Both the position numbers and the translations under genes were made by a program. This document shows, piece by piece, positions 26,353 through 34,784 of a stretch of DNA of 64,000 nucleotides. Position 1 is the first letter of the stretch, and every line of letters begins with the position of its first letter. This DNA comes from Synechococcus sp. WH 8101 (GTDB taxonomy: Bacteria > Cyanobacteriota > Cyanobacteriia > PCC-6307 > Cyanobiaceae). The notes below the pieces were generated by a model. That model searched no databases. It was not told where the DNA came from and saw nothing but the letters and a program-made list of their open reading frames with translations. Location of the stretch: positions 1,488,001-1,552,000 of the forward strand of contig NZ_CP035914.1 in the NCBI RefSeq assembly GCF_004209775.1, written 5' to 3'.

Positions 26353-27788
26353 CAGCCGTTCTCCAGAACCGAACGATTGAGCATGGCAGCCAGCTGATCG
26401 AGGTGATGACTTTGGGTGTGGGGATTGCCCAGCACCGCCTTCAACGGATGGCAACCGCCATGGAAGGGGCGCGACAGCATGAATCCCTGCTCAAGCAGCC
26501 TGGCGCGTGTGGTCGCCGACCAGGCATCGACTTGATCGGGCGCAGCGATGCGGGGCCGGCACACCAGCAGATGCAAGGGGCCGGAACTGACCTGAATCCG
26601 CTCCGGATCCAGACGGGCTTCCAGGAGCTGACGACGCTGCAGGGCACCCTGGAGCAGCGATCGTATCCCGGTTTCGCCCAACTGGCGCAGGCCCAGCCAG
26701 AGCTTGAGAATCTCCGCAGGTCTTGAGCCCTGCAATCCCTGCTCGCCTCCATGGGCGTCGCCCCAGGCCGGCTCCATGTAGGGCAGACCGGTGGCGAAGG
26801 CCTCCGCCAGCAGTCGACGGTCGGCAACCAGGAGCAGGGAGGACGTTTTGGTGATTCCGAGCAGTTTCTGGGGGTTGACCGTGATCGAATCAGCAAGACC
26901 CAGCCCCTCCAGGGGGGCCGAGGTGTCGGGGGAGAGCGCATAAACGGCTCCAATCGCACCATCCACATGCAGCCAAACACCGCGGCGACGACAGAGATCC
27001 GCCAGCTGGGGCAAGGGATCGATCGCCCCGCGCACGGTGGTGCCGGCGGTGGCCACCACGGCTAGGCAGGGTCGTCCTTCCGCCTGAAGTTGCTCCAGTG
27101 CGGTCTCGAGCGCCTCCAGCCGCATGGCGCCATCGACATCAACGGCGATGCGACGCAGGCCATCCGGCCGCAACCCCATCACGCGCACCGCCTTGTCGAG
27201 GGACACGTGGGCCTCGTCGCTGGCGAGCACCACCGCCCCGGGCTCGGCGCTGAGACCAGCCCGCTGCCGGGCCACCACCAAGGCCATCAGATTGCTGAGG
27301 CTGCCGCCACTGGCGGGCACGCCACCGGCGCCGGAGGGCAGGCCAAGACGCTGTGCCAGCCACTGACAGAGCTGTCGCTCCAGATGACTGAGGCTGGGCG
27401 CCAACTCTTCGGCAAGGAGATTGTTGTTGAGACCAGCGCAAATCAGGTCGGCCGCGATGCTGGCCGTCAACGGCGGCGGATCAAGGTGGGCCAGAGCGCC
27501 GGGATGGGAGGGGCGGTAGGCCCCATCCATGACCAATTGCAGGTCCTCCAGCAGCGCGGTGGCCGAGCGCGGGGTCGGCTCCGGAGCGATCGCCGGCAAC
27601 ACCGAGAGGGCCGGCAACGGCCCCCGGCCCTCGGCATCGGCGAACCAGCGACAGAGCCTTTGGCTCGCCTGATCGAGAAACGCCTGCAGCGCCGGGTCCA
27701 ACCCCTCCGGCGCAGCAAAGAAGGGCAGGGTCAGCATCGGTTCGCGCGCGGGGTTGCCGACCAAGACCATCGCCAGAACAGACGCCAT
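26352..27788 (-). CDS. PLP-dependent group II decarboxylase (aspartate/diaminobutyrate type)
   Basis: This 478-aa protein of fold type I resembles L-2,4-diaminobutyrate, glutamate and aspartate decarboxylases. Key blocks are ASGGSLSNLMALVVARQ, VVATAGTTVRGAIDP, WLHVDGAIGAVYAL and NPQKLLGITKTSS, with the PLP lysine at K308. The substrate cannot be fixed from sequence. Options are diaminobutyrate (polyamine synthesis) or aspartate (beta-alanine). ATG 27788 is chosen. It diverges from tadA and overlaps the small membrane protein gene downstream. Confidence 0.88.
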   Translation of the reverse strand: MASVLAMVLVGNPAREPMLTLPFFAAPEGLDPALQAFLDQASQRLCRWFADAEGRGPLPALSVLPAIAPEPTPRSATALLEDLQLVMDGAYRPSHPGALAHLDPPPLTASIAADLICAGLNNNLLAEELAPSLSHLERQLCQWLAQRLGLPSGAGGVPASGGSLSNLMALVVARQRAGLSAEPGAVVLASDEAHVSLDKAVRVMGLRPDGLRRIAVDVDGAMRLEALETALEQLQAEGRPCLAVVATAGTTVRGAIDPLPQLADLCRRRGVWLHVDGAIGAVYALSPDTSAPLEGLGLADSITVNPQKLLGITKTSSLLLVADRRLLAEAFATGLPYMEPAWGDAHGGEQGLQGSRPAEILKLWLGLRQLGETGIRSLLQGALQRRQLLEARLDPERIQVSSGPLHLLVCRPRIAAPDQVDAWSATTRARLLEQGFMLSRPFHGGCHPLKAVLGNPHTQSHHLDQLAAMLNRSVLENG

Positions 27789-27826
27789 TCTCCCCTGCGG
27801 TGGCACAGTGCCATCGACAGGTCACC

Positions 27827-28327
27827 GTGACGAGTGCCGTGGCTGCCCACCATGTTCTGAGCGATGCGGAACAGAGCCTCTGGATGGGGCGGCTGCTGCG
27901 GCGCGCCGATCAGCTCGGCCGTGAGGGCGAAGTGCCGGTGTGCGCCGTGATCCTGGATGGACAGGGGCGGTGCCTCGGTTACGGCGGCAACCGACGCGAA
28001 CAGCAACGGGATCCCCTCGGCCATGCCGAACTGGTGGCTTTAAAGCAAGCCAGCGAGCTGCGCCAGGACTGGCGTTTCAACGACTGCACCCTGCTGGTGA
28101 CCCTGGAACCCTGCCCGATGTGCGCCGGCGCCCTGGTGCAGGCCCGCATGGGCCAGGTGATCTTCGCCGCCTGGGACAGCAAACGCGGGGCGCTGGGAAG
28201 CACGATCGATCTGAGCCAGCACCGCAGTGCCCACCACTCCATGCGCGTGGTGGGTGGGGTGATGGAGCCTGAGGCGAGAACCAGGCTGGAGGCCTGGTTC
28301 AGGCAGCGGCGGCAGCGGCCGACTTGA
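27827..28327 (+). CDS. tadA: tRNA(adenine34) deaminase
   Basis: The protein is about 166 aa. It deaminates wobble adenosine 34 to inosine in tRNA-Arg(ACG). The zinc site is complete: H66-A-E68 in GHAELVAL, and C96 and C99 in LEPCPMCAGALV. The C-terminal segment GALGSTIDL is TadA-like, which distinguishes it from guanine or cytosine deaminases. The start is uncertain among GTG 27800, GTG 27827 and ATG 27887. The 3' end overlaps the convergent aminotransferase gene by 29 bp. Confidence 0.92.
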   Translation: MTSAVAAHHVLSDAEQSLWMGRLLRRADQLGREGEVPVCAVILDGQGRCLGYGGNRREQQRDPLGHAELVALKQASELRQDWRFNDCTLLVTLEPCPMCAGALVQARMGQVIFAAWDSKRGALGSTIDLSQHRSAHHSMRVVGGVMEPEARTRLEAWFRQRRQRPT

Positions 28328-29492
28328 ACCGGGGCAGCTCGGTCTCAAACAGGTTGAGCAGGCGATCCACGTTCTCGGGATTGGAGTTGTAGCCCATCAG
28401 GCCGATCCGCCAGATTTTGCCGGCCAGGGTGCCGAGACCACCACCCACTTCGATGCCGTGGTTGTTGAGCAGGTGCTGGCTGAAGGCCTTGCCATCCACC
28501 CCGTCCGGGATGCGCACGGTGGTGAGGGTGGGAAGACGCAACGCCTCAGGGGCATGGAGCACTAGGCCGAGCCGCTCGAGGCCGGCCCAGAGCGCTTCGG
28601 CATTGCGACGATGACGGGCCCAGGCCTGCTCCAATCCCTCTTCCGCCAGCAGACGCAGGGCTTCCCGCATGCCGAAATTCATGTTCACCGGTGCCGTGTG
28701 GTGATAGACCCGGTCACTCCCCCAGTATTGATTCAGCAGGGAGACATCGAGATACCAGTTGGGCACTTTGCTGGAGCGGGAGGCGAGTTTCGCTTCAGCG
28801 CGGGGGCCCATGGTGAAGGGTCCGAGGCCTGGGGGGCAGCTCAGCCCTTTCTGACTGCAGCTGTAGGCGAGATCAACTTTCCAGGCATCGAGGTAAAGGG
28901 GAACGCCACCAAGGGAAGTGACGGTGTCGAGCAGCAGCAGGCAATCATGCTTGCGGCAGAGATCACCCACACCCTCCATCGGCTGGCAGATGCCCGTGGA
29001 GGTTTCGGCGTGAACCATCGCCAGAATCGCGGGCCGATGCTCAATCAGGGCCGCCTCGAGTTCCTCCAGGCTGAAGGCCTCTCCCCAGGGACGCTCAATC
29101 ACCCGCACATCGGCTCGGTATCGACCCGCCATATCAGCGAGGCGATGACCGAAATAGCCCTTCACAGCCACGAGCACGGTGTCGCCGGGCTCGACCGTGT
29201 TGGCCAGGGTGGCTTCCATGGCAGCACTGCCGGTGCCGCTCATGGGAAGGGTGAGGCGATTGTCGGTTTGCCAGGCGTAACGGAGCAGCTCCTGCACCTC
29301 GCTCATCAACTCCACGTAGAGAGGATCGAGATGACCAATCGGAGTGCGCGACAGGGCCTGGAGCACCGTGGGATGGGCATTGGAAGGGCCTGGACCCAAC
29401 AGAAGCCGATCCGGTGTGGCAATCGGGGCAAGAGCCCGGCGGTGGCTCGAATCAACCGGACGCTGAGAGAGCGATGTCGCCAAGGCCTGCAC
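28299..29492 (-). CDS. class V aminotransferase, alanine/serine-glyoxylate type
   Basis: This 397-aa PLP enzyme of fold type I has the family opening LLLGPGPSNAHPTVLQAL, SGTGSAAMEATLAN, VHAETSTGICQPM, DTVTSLGGVP, and the PLP lysine K215 in SCSQKGLSCPPGL. It likely converts glyoxylate to glycine with alanine or serine as donor in photorespiratory metabolism. Cyanobacterial homologues were once annotated as a small subunit of soluble hydrogenase. The start is GTG 29492. It overlaps tadA at the 3' end by 29 bp. Confidence 0.92.
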   Translation of the reverse strand: MQALATSLSQRPVDSSHRRALAPIATPDRLLLGPGPSNAHPTVLQALSRTPIGHLDPLYVELMSEVQELLRYAWQTDNRLTLPMSGTGSAAMEATLANTVEPGDTVLVAVKGYFGHRLADMAGRYRADVRVIERPWGEAFSLEELEAALIEHRPAILAMVHAETSTGICQPMEGVGDLCRKHDCLLLLDTVTSLGGVPLYLDAWKVDLAYSCSQKGLSCPPGLGPFTMGPRAEAKLASRSSKVPNWYLDVSLLNQYWGSDRVYHHTAPVNMNFGMREALRLLAEEGLEQAWARHRRNAEALWAGLERLGLVLHAPEALRLPTLTTVRIPDGVDGKAFSQHLLNNHGIEVGGGLGTLAGKIWRIGLMGYNSNPENVDRLLNLFETELPRFKSAAAAAA

Positions 29493-29577
29493 AAGAAATT
29501 GTTGGCGTGAAGCCTACGCAGTCGCTCCGCCAAGACGGGGAGAGATGTGCGTTTGCAACGGTGACAGCAGCGAACCG

Positions 29578-30102
29578 TCAGCGCTGCCGCACGTCGGTGG
29601 CCGCCAGGCCGGAGGCCATGTGATCAAAGGGCTGACGGATCACCGCACAGCGATCGAGATCCAGACCCTCCGCCACAAGCCGCTCACAAAGAACCTCGGC
29701 CAGCAAAGTGATGCTGCGCACGGTCGGGCCCGTCGGCACTCCCAGGCTCTTGTAGGTGTCATCCAGTCCGTTCAACACCCGTTCGTTGAGGATGGTGCTG
29801 TCACCGGCCGCCAGGGCGTAGCTGGCATAGCGAAGGAAATAATCCATATCGCGCAGACAGGCGGCCAGGCGTCGGGTGGTGTAAGCATTACCACCCGGAA
29901 GCAGCAGTTCCGGGTCGCCGGCAAACAGCCGCTGGCTCGCTTCGCGCACCACCTCAGCGGCCTCGCGGTTGATCAGTTCCACGGCCTTAAGCCGAATGGA
30001 AGCTTCCGAGAGGTAGTCATCGATCCTGTCCATGGCGGAGCGATCGAGGTAACGACCAAGCTGGTCGTAGCGGCCGATCAACCCGGTGATGGCATCACGC
30101 AT
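29578..30102 (-). CDS. apcF: allophycocyanin beta-18 subunit
   Basis: This 174-aa globin-fold phycobiliprotein of the phycobilisome core belongs to the terminal emitter complex with the core-membrane linker ApcE. MRDAITGLIGRYDQLGRYLD and PGGNAYTTRRLAACLRDMDY match ApcF. Asn72 is the site that is N-methylated in beta subunits, and Cys82 is the phycocyanobilin attachment site. ATG 30102 is clear. It diverges from glnA over 236 bp and lies alone, which is usual for apcF. Confidence 0.95.
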   Translation of the reverse strand: MRDAITGLIGRYDQLGRYLDRSAMDRIDDYLSEASIRLKAVELINREAAEVVREASQRLFAGDPELLLPGGNAYTTRRLAACLRDMDYFLRYASYALAAGDSTILNERVLNGLDDTYKSLGVPTGPTVRSITLLAEVLCERLVAEGLDLDRCAVIRQPFDHMASGLAATDVRQR

Positions 30103-30259
30103 GGCGCAGGCATAGACGATGACAAGCTGGAAAGTAACACCAGCGAACCTCGGAGAACGCTTTGGGTAGCTGCGATATGGGCCAATTGACAGAAACGGTT
30201 ACCAAGCAGAAAACCGGCGCATCCGCCACAGCGCGAGTGACGAGCGAGGGCAGCAAAAT

Positions 30260-30301
30260 GTACGCATTGATACAAAAAGGGGGTTGATCTCTCCCTACGG
30301 T
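30260..30301 (+). promoter_or_regulatory. NtcA-activated promoter of glnA
   Basis: A perfect NtcA box GTA-N8-TAC occupies 30260-30273, in the extended palindrome TGTACGCATTGATACA. Exactly 22 bp later a TAN3T -10 element (TACGGT, 30296-30301) follows. This is the canonical class II NtcA promoter layout, with no -35 box needed. Transcription would start near 30308, about 30 nt before the glnA ATG. It makes glnA responsive to 2-oxoglutarate, that is, nitrogen shortage. Confidence 0.88.
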
Positions 30302-30338
30302 CCGCCACGACTGAGGCTTCGTGCCACCCACACCATTC

Positions 30339-31760
30339 ATGGCCAAGACCGCACAGGACGTTCTCCGGCAGATCAAAGACGACGGCATTGAGCTGATCGA
30401 CCTGAAGTTCACCGATCTGCATGGCAAGTGGCAGCACCTGACGGTCTGCGCCGACATGGTGGATGAAGAAGCGTTCAGTGAAGGCCTGGCATTCGACGGG
30501 TCATCGATCCGGGGCTGGAAGGCGATCAACGCCTCCGACATGGCGATGGTTCCCGATCCCAACACTGCCTGGATCGATCCGTTCTACCGGCACAAAACCC
30601 TGAGCCTGATCTGCTCGATCCAGGATCCGCGCACGGGCGAGCCCTACGACCGCTGCCCCCGGGCCCTGGCGCAGAAAGCGCTCTCCTACCTGGCGGGCAC
30701 CGGCCTGGCCGATACGGCCTTCTTCGGTCCAGAACCGGAATTCTTCCTCTTCGATGACGTCCGCTACAACTCCAGCGAAGGCGGCTGCTTCTACAGCGTT
30801 GACACGATTGAAGCCCCCTGGAACTCCGGCCGACTGGAAGAGGGCGGCAACCTGGCTTACAAGATTCAGTTGAAGGAGGGGTATTTCCCGGTCGCCCCCA
30901 ACGACACCGCCCAGGACATCCGCTCCGAGATGCTCCTGATGATGGGACAACTGGGGATTCCCATCGAGAAGCACCACCATGAAGTGGCCGGCGCCGGCCA
31001 GCACGAACTGGGGATGAAGTTCGCGGAGCTGATCCAGGCCGCCGACAACGTAATGACCTACAAATATGTGGTACGGAACGTTGCCAAGAAATACGGCAAA
31101 ACCGCCACATTCATGCCGAAGCCCGTGTTCAACGACAACGGCAGCGGCATGCACGTGCACCAGAGTCTCTGGAAAGGCGGCCAACCCCTGTTTTTCGGAG
31201 AGGGCACCTACGCCAACCTGTCCCAGACCGCCCGTTGGTACATCGGCGGCATTCTCAAGCACGCCCCCTCTTTCCTGGCCTTCACCAACCCCACCACCAA
31301 CAGCTACAAGCGACTGGTGCCTGGCTTTGAAGCGCCAGTGAACCTGGTGTATTCGGAAGGCAACCGCTCCGCCGCAGTGCGGATTCCGCTGACAGGCCCA
31401 AGCCCTAAGGCGAAGCGCCTGGAATTCCGCTCCGGCGATGCTCTGGCCAATCCCTACCTGGCCTTCAGCGCCATGATGATGGCCGGCCTCGATGGCATCA
31501 AAAACCAGATTGATCCCGGCGATGGCGTGGATGTGGATCTGTTCGAGCTGCCCGCCGATGAGTTGGCGCAAATCGCCACTGTGCCGGCATCCCTGAATGG
31601 AGCTCTGGAGGCCCTGAACGCCGACAAGCACTATCTGATGGAGGGGGGCGTCTTCAGCGAAGACTTCATCAACAACTGGATCGACATCAAATACGAGGAG
31701 GTGCAGCAGCTGCGTCAGCGGCCCCACCCCCACGAATTCGTGATGTACTACGACGCCTGA
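30339..31760 (+). CDS. glnA: glutamine synthetase type I
   Basis: This 473-aa enzyme condenses ammonium and glutamate to glutamine, the entry point of nitrogen assimilation. Hallmarks are [25 protein letters not shown] (metal ligands), [27 protein letters not shown] (ATP region), NRSAAVRIP and the C-terminal [19 protein letters not shown] 30339 (MAKTAQDVL) starts the conserved domain. The gene has an NtcA promoter upstream and faces a small unknown gene downstream. Confidence 0.98.
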   Translation: MAKTAQDVLRQIKDDGIELIDLKFTDLHGKWQHLTVCADMVDEEAFSEGLAFDGSSIRGWKAINASDMAMVPDPNTAWIDPFYRHKTLSLICSIQDPRTGEPYDRCPRALAQKALSYLAGTGLADTAFFGPEPEFFLFDDVRYNSSEGGCFYSVDTIEAPWNSGRLEEGGNLAYKIQLKEGYFPVAPNDTAQDIRSEMLLMMGQLGIPIEKHHHEVAGAGQHELGMKFAELIQAADNVMTYKYVVRNVAKKYGKTATFMPKPVFNDNGSGMHVHQSLWKGGQPLFFGEGTYANLSQTARWYIGGILKHAPSFLAFTNPTTNSYKRLVPGFEAPVNLVYSEGNRSAAVRIPLTGPSPKAKRLEFRSGDALANPYLAFSAMMMAGLDGIKNQIDPGDGVDVDLFELPADELAQIATVPASLNGALEALNADKHYLMEGGVFSEDFINNWIDIKYEEVQQLRQRPHPHEFVMYYDA

Positions 31761-31765
31761 GCCGA

Positions 31766-32017
31766 TCAGCGAAAAGCGTGCCGCAGCTGGGCCAGGGCGC
31801 TGTCATGCAAGTGGCGGCGGTGCTGGTCCCGCTGGGCCCAAGCCCGTTGCTGGGCCATGGCATTGCGGCCATCCAGTTGATCGGGATGGGTTTCCAATTG
31901 CGCCAAGAGCACCTCGTGGTGGCGCTGCTCCTGAGCATGGTGATCCGACCAGGCGACGAATTCAGCGGCGGCCCGTTGGCGACGCTCCAGCAGGTTGCGG
32001 CGATCACGATCGGTCAT
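31766..32017 (-). CDS. 83-aa small charged protein
   Basis: The protein starts MTDRDRRNLLERRQRAAAEF and is almost entirely helical, with heptad-like charge (EQRHHEVLLAQLETHP, AWAQRDQHRRHLHD). It is rich in His, Gln and Arg and has no membrane segment. No family is recognised. ATG 32017 is preferred. It converges with glnA with only 5 bp between the stops. Coding bias and tidy gap filling support a real gene. Confidence 0.65.
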   Translation of the reverse strand: MTDRDRRNLLERRQRAAAEFVAWSDHHAQEQRHHEVLLAQLETHPDQLDGRNAMAQQRAWAQRDQHRRHLHDSALAQLRHAFR

Positions 32018-32156
32018 GGCTTCTCCCTCCGATTCCTGCACTCAGTCTGTAGCAACCACTACCATTTTTTCGGGCTGCGACATGAAACGTGCCATGGCCA
32101 CGCCAGCAGGGTTCGGTGAGCTGGAATAAGCAGCATCTGAAGACCCGACAGCCGCG

Positions 32157-33218
32157 ATGGCGACGCCCAATCTCACTGAAATCGCCTACCGCACCCTGCA
32201 GCAGAGCCGCAGCCTGGCGGGCCTCGCGCACAAGGAATTGAGCACCAAACTCATGGAGTGGGTCGCGCCTGATGCCACCCCCCAAACCGAAGCGGTGCCC
32301 CAGGAGATGTTTCTGGAGCTGCGCCGTTCTCTCGCCACCCTTGAGGATCAAGACTGGCAAGACGCCGAAGCCGGGCTCTACCCCACCCGTCAGCTCTTCG
32401 ATCTCCCCTGGGTCGACTGGGCCACCCGCTATCCCCGGCTCTGGCTCGACCTGCCCTCCACCTGGATGCGGCGCAAAGAGCGGAATGTGCGCGACCTGCC
32501 CGATGAGGCGCGGGATGAGCTCTACCCCTCCTATTACCTGCAGAACTTTCACCATCAGACTGATGGCTACCTGAGCGACCACTCCGCCGAGCTCTACGAC
32601 CTCCAGGTCGACATCCTCTTCAACGGCGCTGCTGACGCCATGCGCAGGCGCGTGATCGCCCCTCTGCTGCGCGGTATCCGCCGTTTTAACAACCGCCCGG
32701 CCGCCACCCTGAAGGTGCTCGATGTGGCCACGGGAACGGGGCGAACCCTGCATCAGATCCGGGCTGCGCTGCCCGACGCCACCATGATCGGCCTTGATCT
32801 GTCCGAGGCCTATCTGCGGCAGGCGAATCGGTGGCTGAACCAGGGCCGGCAGGGTCTGGTTCAGCTGTTGCAGGGCAATGGCGAATCCCTCCCCTTCGCC
32901 GACGGCAGCATGCAGGCGGTCACCTGTGTGTTTCTGCTGCATGAGTTACCCGGCGACGTGCGTCAGGCCGTGCTTGCAGAGTGTTACCGCGTGCTCGAAC
33001 CCGGCGGTGTTCTGGTGCTGGCCGATTCGATTCAGCTGGCCGATTCCCCCCAGTTCAGCGTGGCGATGGAGAACTTCCGCCGCGCCTTCCACGAGCCCTA
33101 CTACCCGGATTACATCCGTGATGACATCGACGCCAGGCTCAGCGCAGCAGGCTTCCAGGGGATCACGGCCGAGTCCCATTTCATGACGCGGGTCTGGGCC
33201 GCCCAGAAAACCCCATAA
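32157..33218 (+). CDS. class I SAM-dependent methyltransferase
   Basis: This 353-aa protein has a cyanobacterial-type N-terminal domain of about 150 residues (including DLPDEARDELYPSYYLQNFH) and a Rossmann methyltransferase domain. SAM motif I is VLDVATGTGRTLHQI near residue 190, then MIGLDLS, GNGESLPFADGSMQAVTCVF and LEPGGVLVLADS. The last segments resemble the UbiE/COQ5 methyltransferases. The substrate is unknown. It stands alone after a 139-bp gap. Confidence 0.87.
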   Translation: MATPNLTEIAYRTLQQSRSLAGLAHKELSTKLMEWVAPDATPQTEAVPQEMFLELRRSLATLEDQDWQDAEAGLYPTRQLFDLPWVDWATRYPRLWLDLPSTWMRRKERNVRDLPDEARDELYPSYYLQNFHHQTDGYLSDHSAELYDLQVDILFNGAADAMRRRVIAPLLRGIRRFNNRPAATLKVLDVATGTGRTLHQIRAALPDATMIGLDLSEAYLRQANRWLNQGRQGLVQLLQGNGESLPFADGSMQAVTCVFLLHELPGDVRQAVLAECYRVLEPGGVLVLADSIQLADSPQFSVAMENFRRAFHEPYYPDYIRDDIDARLSAAGFQGITAESHFMTRVWAAQKTP

Positions 33219-33291
33219 GGTTTCCCTGACACGGGCTCTTGCGCCGGGGTCTCTCGACCATAAGGTGCACTCATCCCTGTTGCGGGAGCCC

Positions 33292-33609
33292 ATGACCAAC
33301 CCCTTTCGTCTTCGCTGGCTTCAGGGCTGGACCTTCCAGCTGGTGCTGATGGAGGGAAAGGTTCAGGTTGAAGCCCATGGCTTCGGCATCTGCCTGCGCA
33401 CAGCCCTCTTCCCCGGTGAAAGCCCCCGCGCTGCCGCTGATCGCCTGGTGCTGGCAGAAGATCGCCGGCGCCGCGCCCTTCATCAGGCCTGGATTCGCGG
33501 GCAGGATCTGACTCAGGCCAGCCCCCAGGTGGTACCCGCCCTCGACGGCCCCCGCCCCGAAGCACCGGAGTCGCTGGTGGTGGTCCACCCCGAGCCCCTG
33601 GCGGCCTGA
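33292..33609 (+). CDS. 105-aa protein of unknown function
   Basis: The protein starts MTNPFRLRWLQGWTFQLVLM and appears soluble, with an N-terminal beta-rich part and a helical segment (SPRAAADRLVLAEDRRRRAL), then a disordered proline-rich end. No family is recognised. ATG 33292 is used; a TTG/ATG further upstream adds only non-conserved-looking residues. It lies 73 bp downstream of the methyltransferase on the same strand. Confidence 0.6.
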   Translation: MTNPFRLRWLQGWTFQLVLMEGKVQVEAHGFGICLRTALFPGESPRAAADRLVLAEDRRRRALHQAWIRGQDLTQASPQVVPALDGPRPEAPESLVVVHPEPLAA

Positions 33610-33641
33610 TCGCTTCGCCACCAGCCGCTGGCTCGCCCTCC

Positions 33642-33944
33642 TCAGAGTCGCGCCAAGATCCAGCCCAGAAGAAGGCCCGGCCCACCCCAGCGCAAAGCGC
33701 GCCAGAACCACCAACCGGAAGGCATCAGGTTCAACCTCTGCTGCTCCGGCAGTGCTTCGAGGAGCTGGCGCACCAGGGCCTGGCGTTGCCGCACACGCAC
33801 GCGCTGCTGCCGGCTGTGGCGCCCAGCCCTAACTGGAGCTGAGAGCTGCTGCTCAACCCGCAACCAAGCCCCCAGGCGATGCAACAGGCCCTGGTCTTTC
33901 AACAGCCTTTGCCGCGCCATCGGTTGCCGTCGCCCTGAAGGCAT
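33642..33944 (-). CDS. about 100-aa arginine-rich protein with C-terminal membrane segment
   Basis: The protein is very basic (RAGRHSRQQRVRVRQRQAL) and ends in a tryptophan-rich hydrophobic stretch (WWFWRALRWGGPGLLLGW), likely a C-terminal anchor. No family is recognised. ATG 33944 or ATG 33920 may be the start. It fills the gap between two plus-strand genes and no competing frame is better, but support is modest. Confidence 0.5.
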   Translation of the reverse strand: MPSGRRQPMARQRLLKDQGLLHRLGAWLRVEQQLSAPVRAGRHSRQQRVRVRQRQALVRQLLEALPEQQRLNLMPSGWWFWRALRWGGPGLLLGWILARL

Positions 33945-33997
33945 GGCTCCATTCCGACGCTGCAGCCCCCAGGATAGAAAGCCGCCACTTTGCCGCC

Positions 33998-34252
33998 ATG
34001 GCCCCCTCCAGCGCCTCCTGGCCCGACACCGCACCAGAACTGGCCCGGACACTGCATAGGCAGCTGAGCCTGAACGATCGCAACTGGCATCAGCTGAAAA
34101 CCGATCCGGATCGCCGCGCCGCTGAACTCCTCGCTGGCGCCCTGGCTCAATTGCTTCAGGGTGGACAGCGCGAAGATGTGGACGCGCTCGTGTGCCAAGG
34201 TCTGCGTTGGCTCAGACGGGAACTGAAGGATCCAGGCTGCCCGCACCGCTGA
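33998..34252 (+). CDS. 84-aa small protein of unknown function
   Basis: The protein starts MAPSSASWPDTAPELARTLH and looks like a compact helical protein (RRAAELLAGALAQLLQGG, EDVDALVCQGLRWLRREL). No membrane segment is seen and no family recognised. The ATG at 33998 lies 53 bp from the divergent basic protein gene. Its last 41 bp overlap the end of the anti-sigma-like gene on the other strand. Confidence 0.65.
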   Translation: MAPSSASWPDTAPELARTLHRQLSLNDRNWHQLKTDPDRRAAELLAGALAQLLQGGQREDVDALVCQGLRWLRRELKDPGCPHR

Positions 34253-34733
34253 CGGCAGGACTCACCGAGGCGGCCTCAGGCCGGCGACAGGCCACCTGCA
34301 GACGATTGCCGCGCCGACTCCAGCGCACATCGTCGAAGCACTGATGGATCAGAAACAGGCCGCGGCCATGGTCGATATCAAGGCGGCTGGGGAGATCGCC
34401 GCGGCGGGCATGGGCCGGCAAGCCCGCTCCCTCATCCTGGATCTGCCAGACCAACCAGTTGGGGGTGAGGATGCGTCGCACCCGCAGGCATTTGCGCGGA
34501 TCGCCGGCATTGCCATGGCGCACCGCATTCACCAGAGCCTCCTGCAGGCCGAGCTCAAGGCGACAACAGGTGTCGCGGCAGCGCACCGGCTCGAGGAGCA
34601 GCTCCAACAGCGGACTGAGCTGCAGCGTGGACGGCAGGATGAAATCCGCCCAGCGGAACATGGGCGCCACGCCAAAGGACTGCAGCAAACTCTGTAGTGG
34701 GTCAACGCTGACGCTCCGTTGCCCGGACGACAT
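34212..34733 (-). CDS. anti-sigma-factor-like GHKL ATPase (RsbW/SpoIIAB type)
   Basis: This 173-aa protein is a stand-alone HATPase_c domain. The N-box is LGLQEALVNAVRHGNAGDP, the G1 box DEGAGLP and the G2 box GRGLFLI. Such proteins bind sigma factors or phosphorylate STAS-domain antagonists. No cognate STAS protein, phosphatase or sigma factor gene is nearby, so the partner lies elsewhere. ATG 34733 is clear. It is 51 bp downstream of the GUN4 gene on the same strand. Confidence 0.82.
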   Translation of the reverse strand: MSSGQRSVSVDPLQSLLQSFGVAPMFRWADFILPSTLQLSPLLELLLEPVRCRDTCCRLELGLQEALVNAVRHGNAGDPRKCLRVRRILTPNWLVWQIQDEGAGLPAHARRGDLPSRLDIDHGRGLFLIHQCFDDVRWSRRGNRLQVACRRPEAASVSPAVSGAGSLDPSVPV

Positions 34734-34784
34734 CGCAGATCCTGCATCCTGTTTCGACCATACCGGGATGCGGACCGGCTGCCA

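Noticed and set aside
30103-30259. Riboswitch or small RNA in the apcF-glnA gap
   Set aside because: No convincing stem-loop array or terminator was seen; the mapped-looking glnA promoter leaves only a short leader.
30501-31733. 410-aa minus-strand frame under glnA
   Set aside because: Shadow of the highly conserved glutamine synthetase gene; no family features.
32049-32062. Second GTA-N8-TAC (NtcA-like) sequence upstream of the methyltransferase gene
   Set aside because: No TAN3T element at the right distance on either strand; several such matches are expected by chance in 64 kb.
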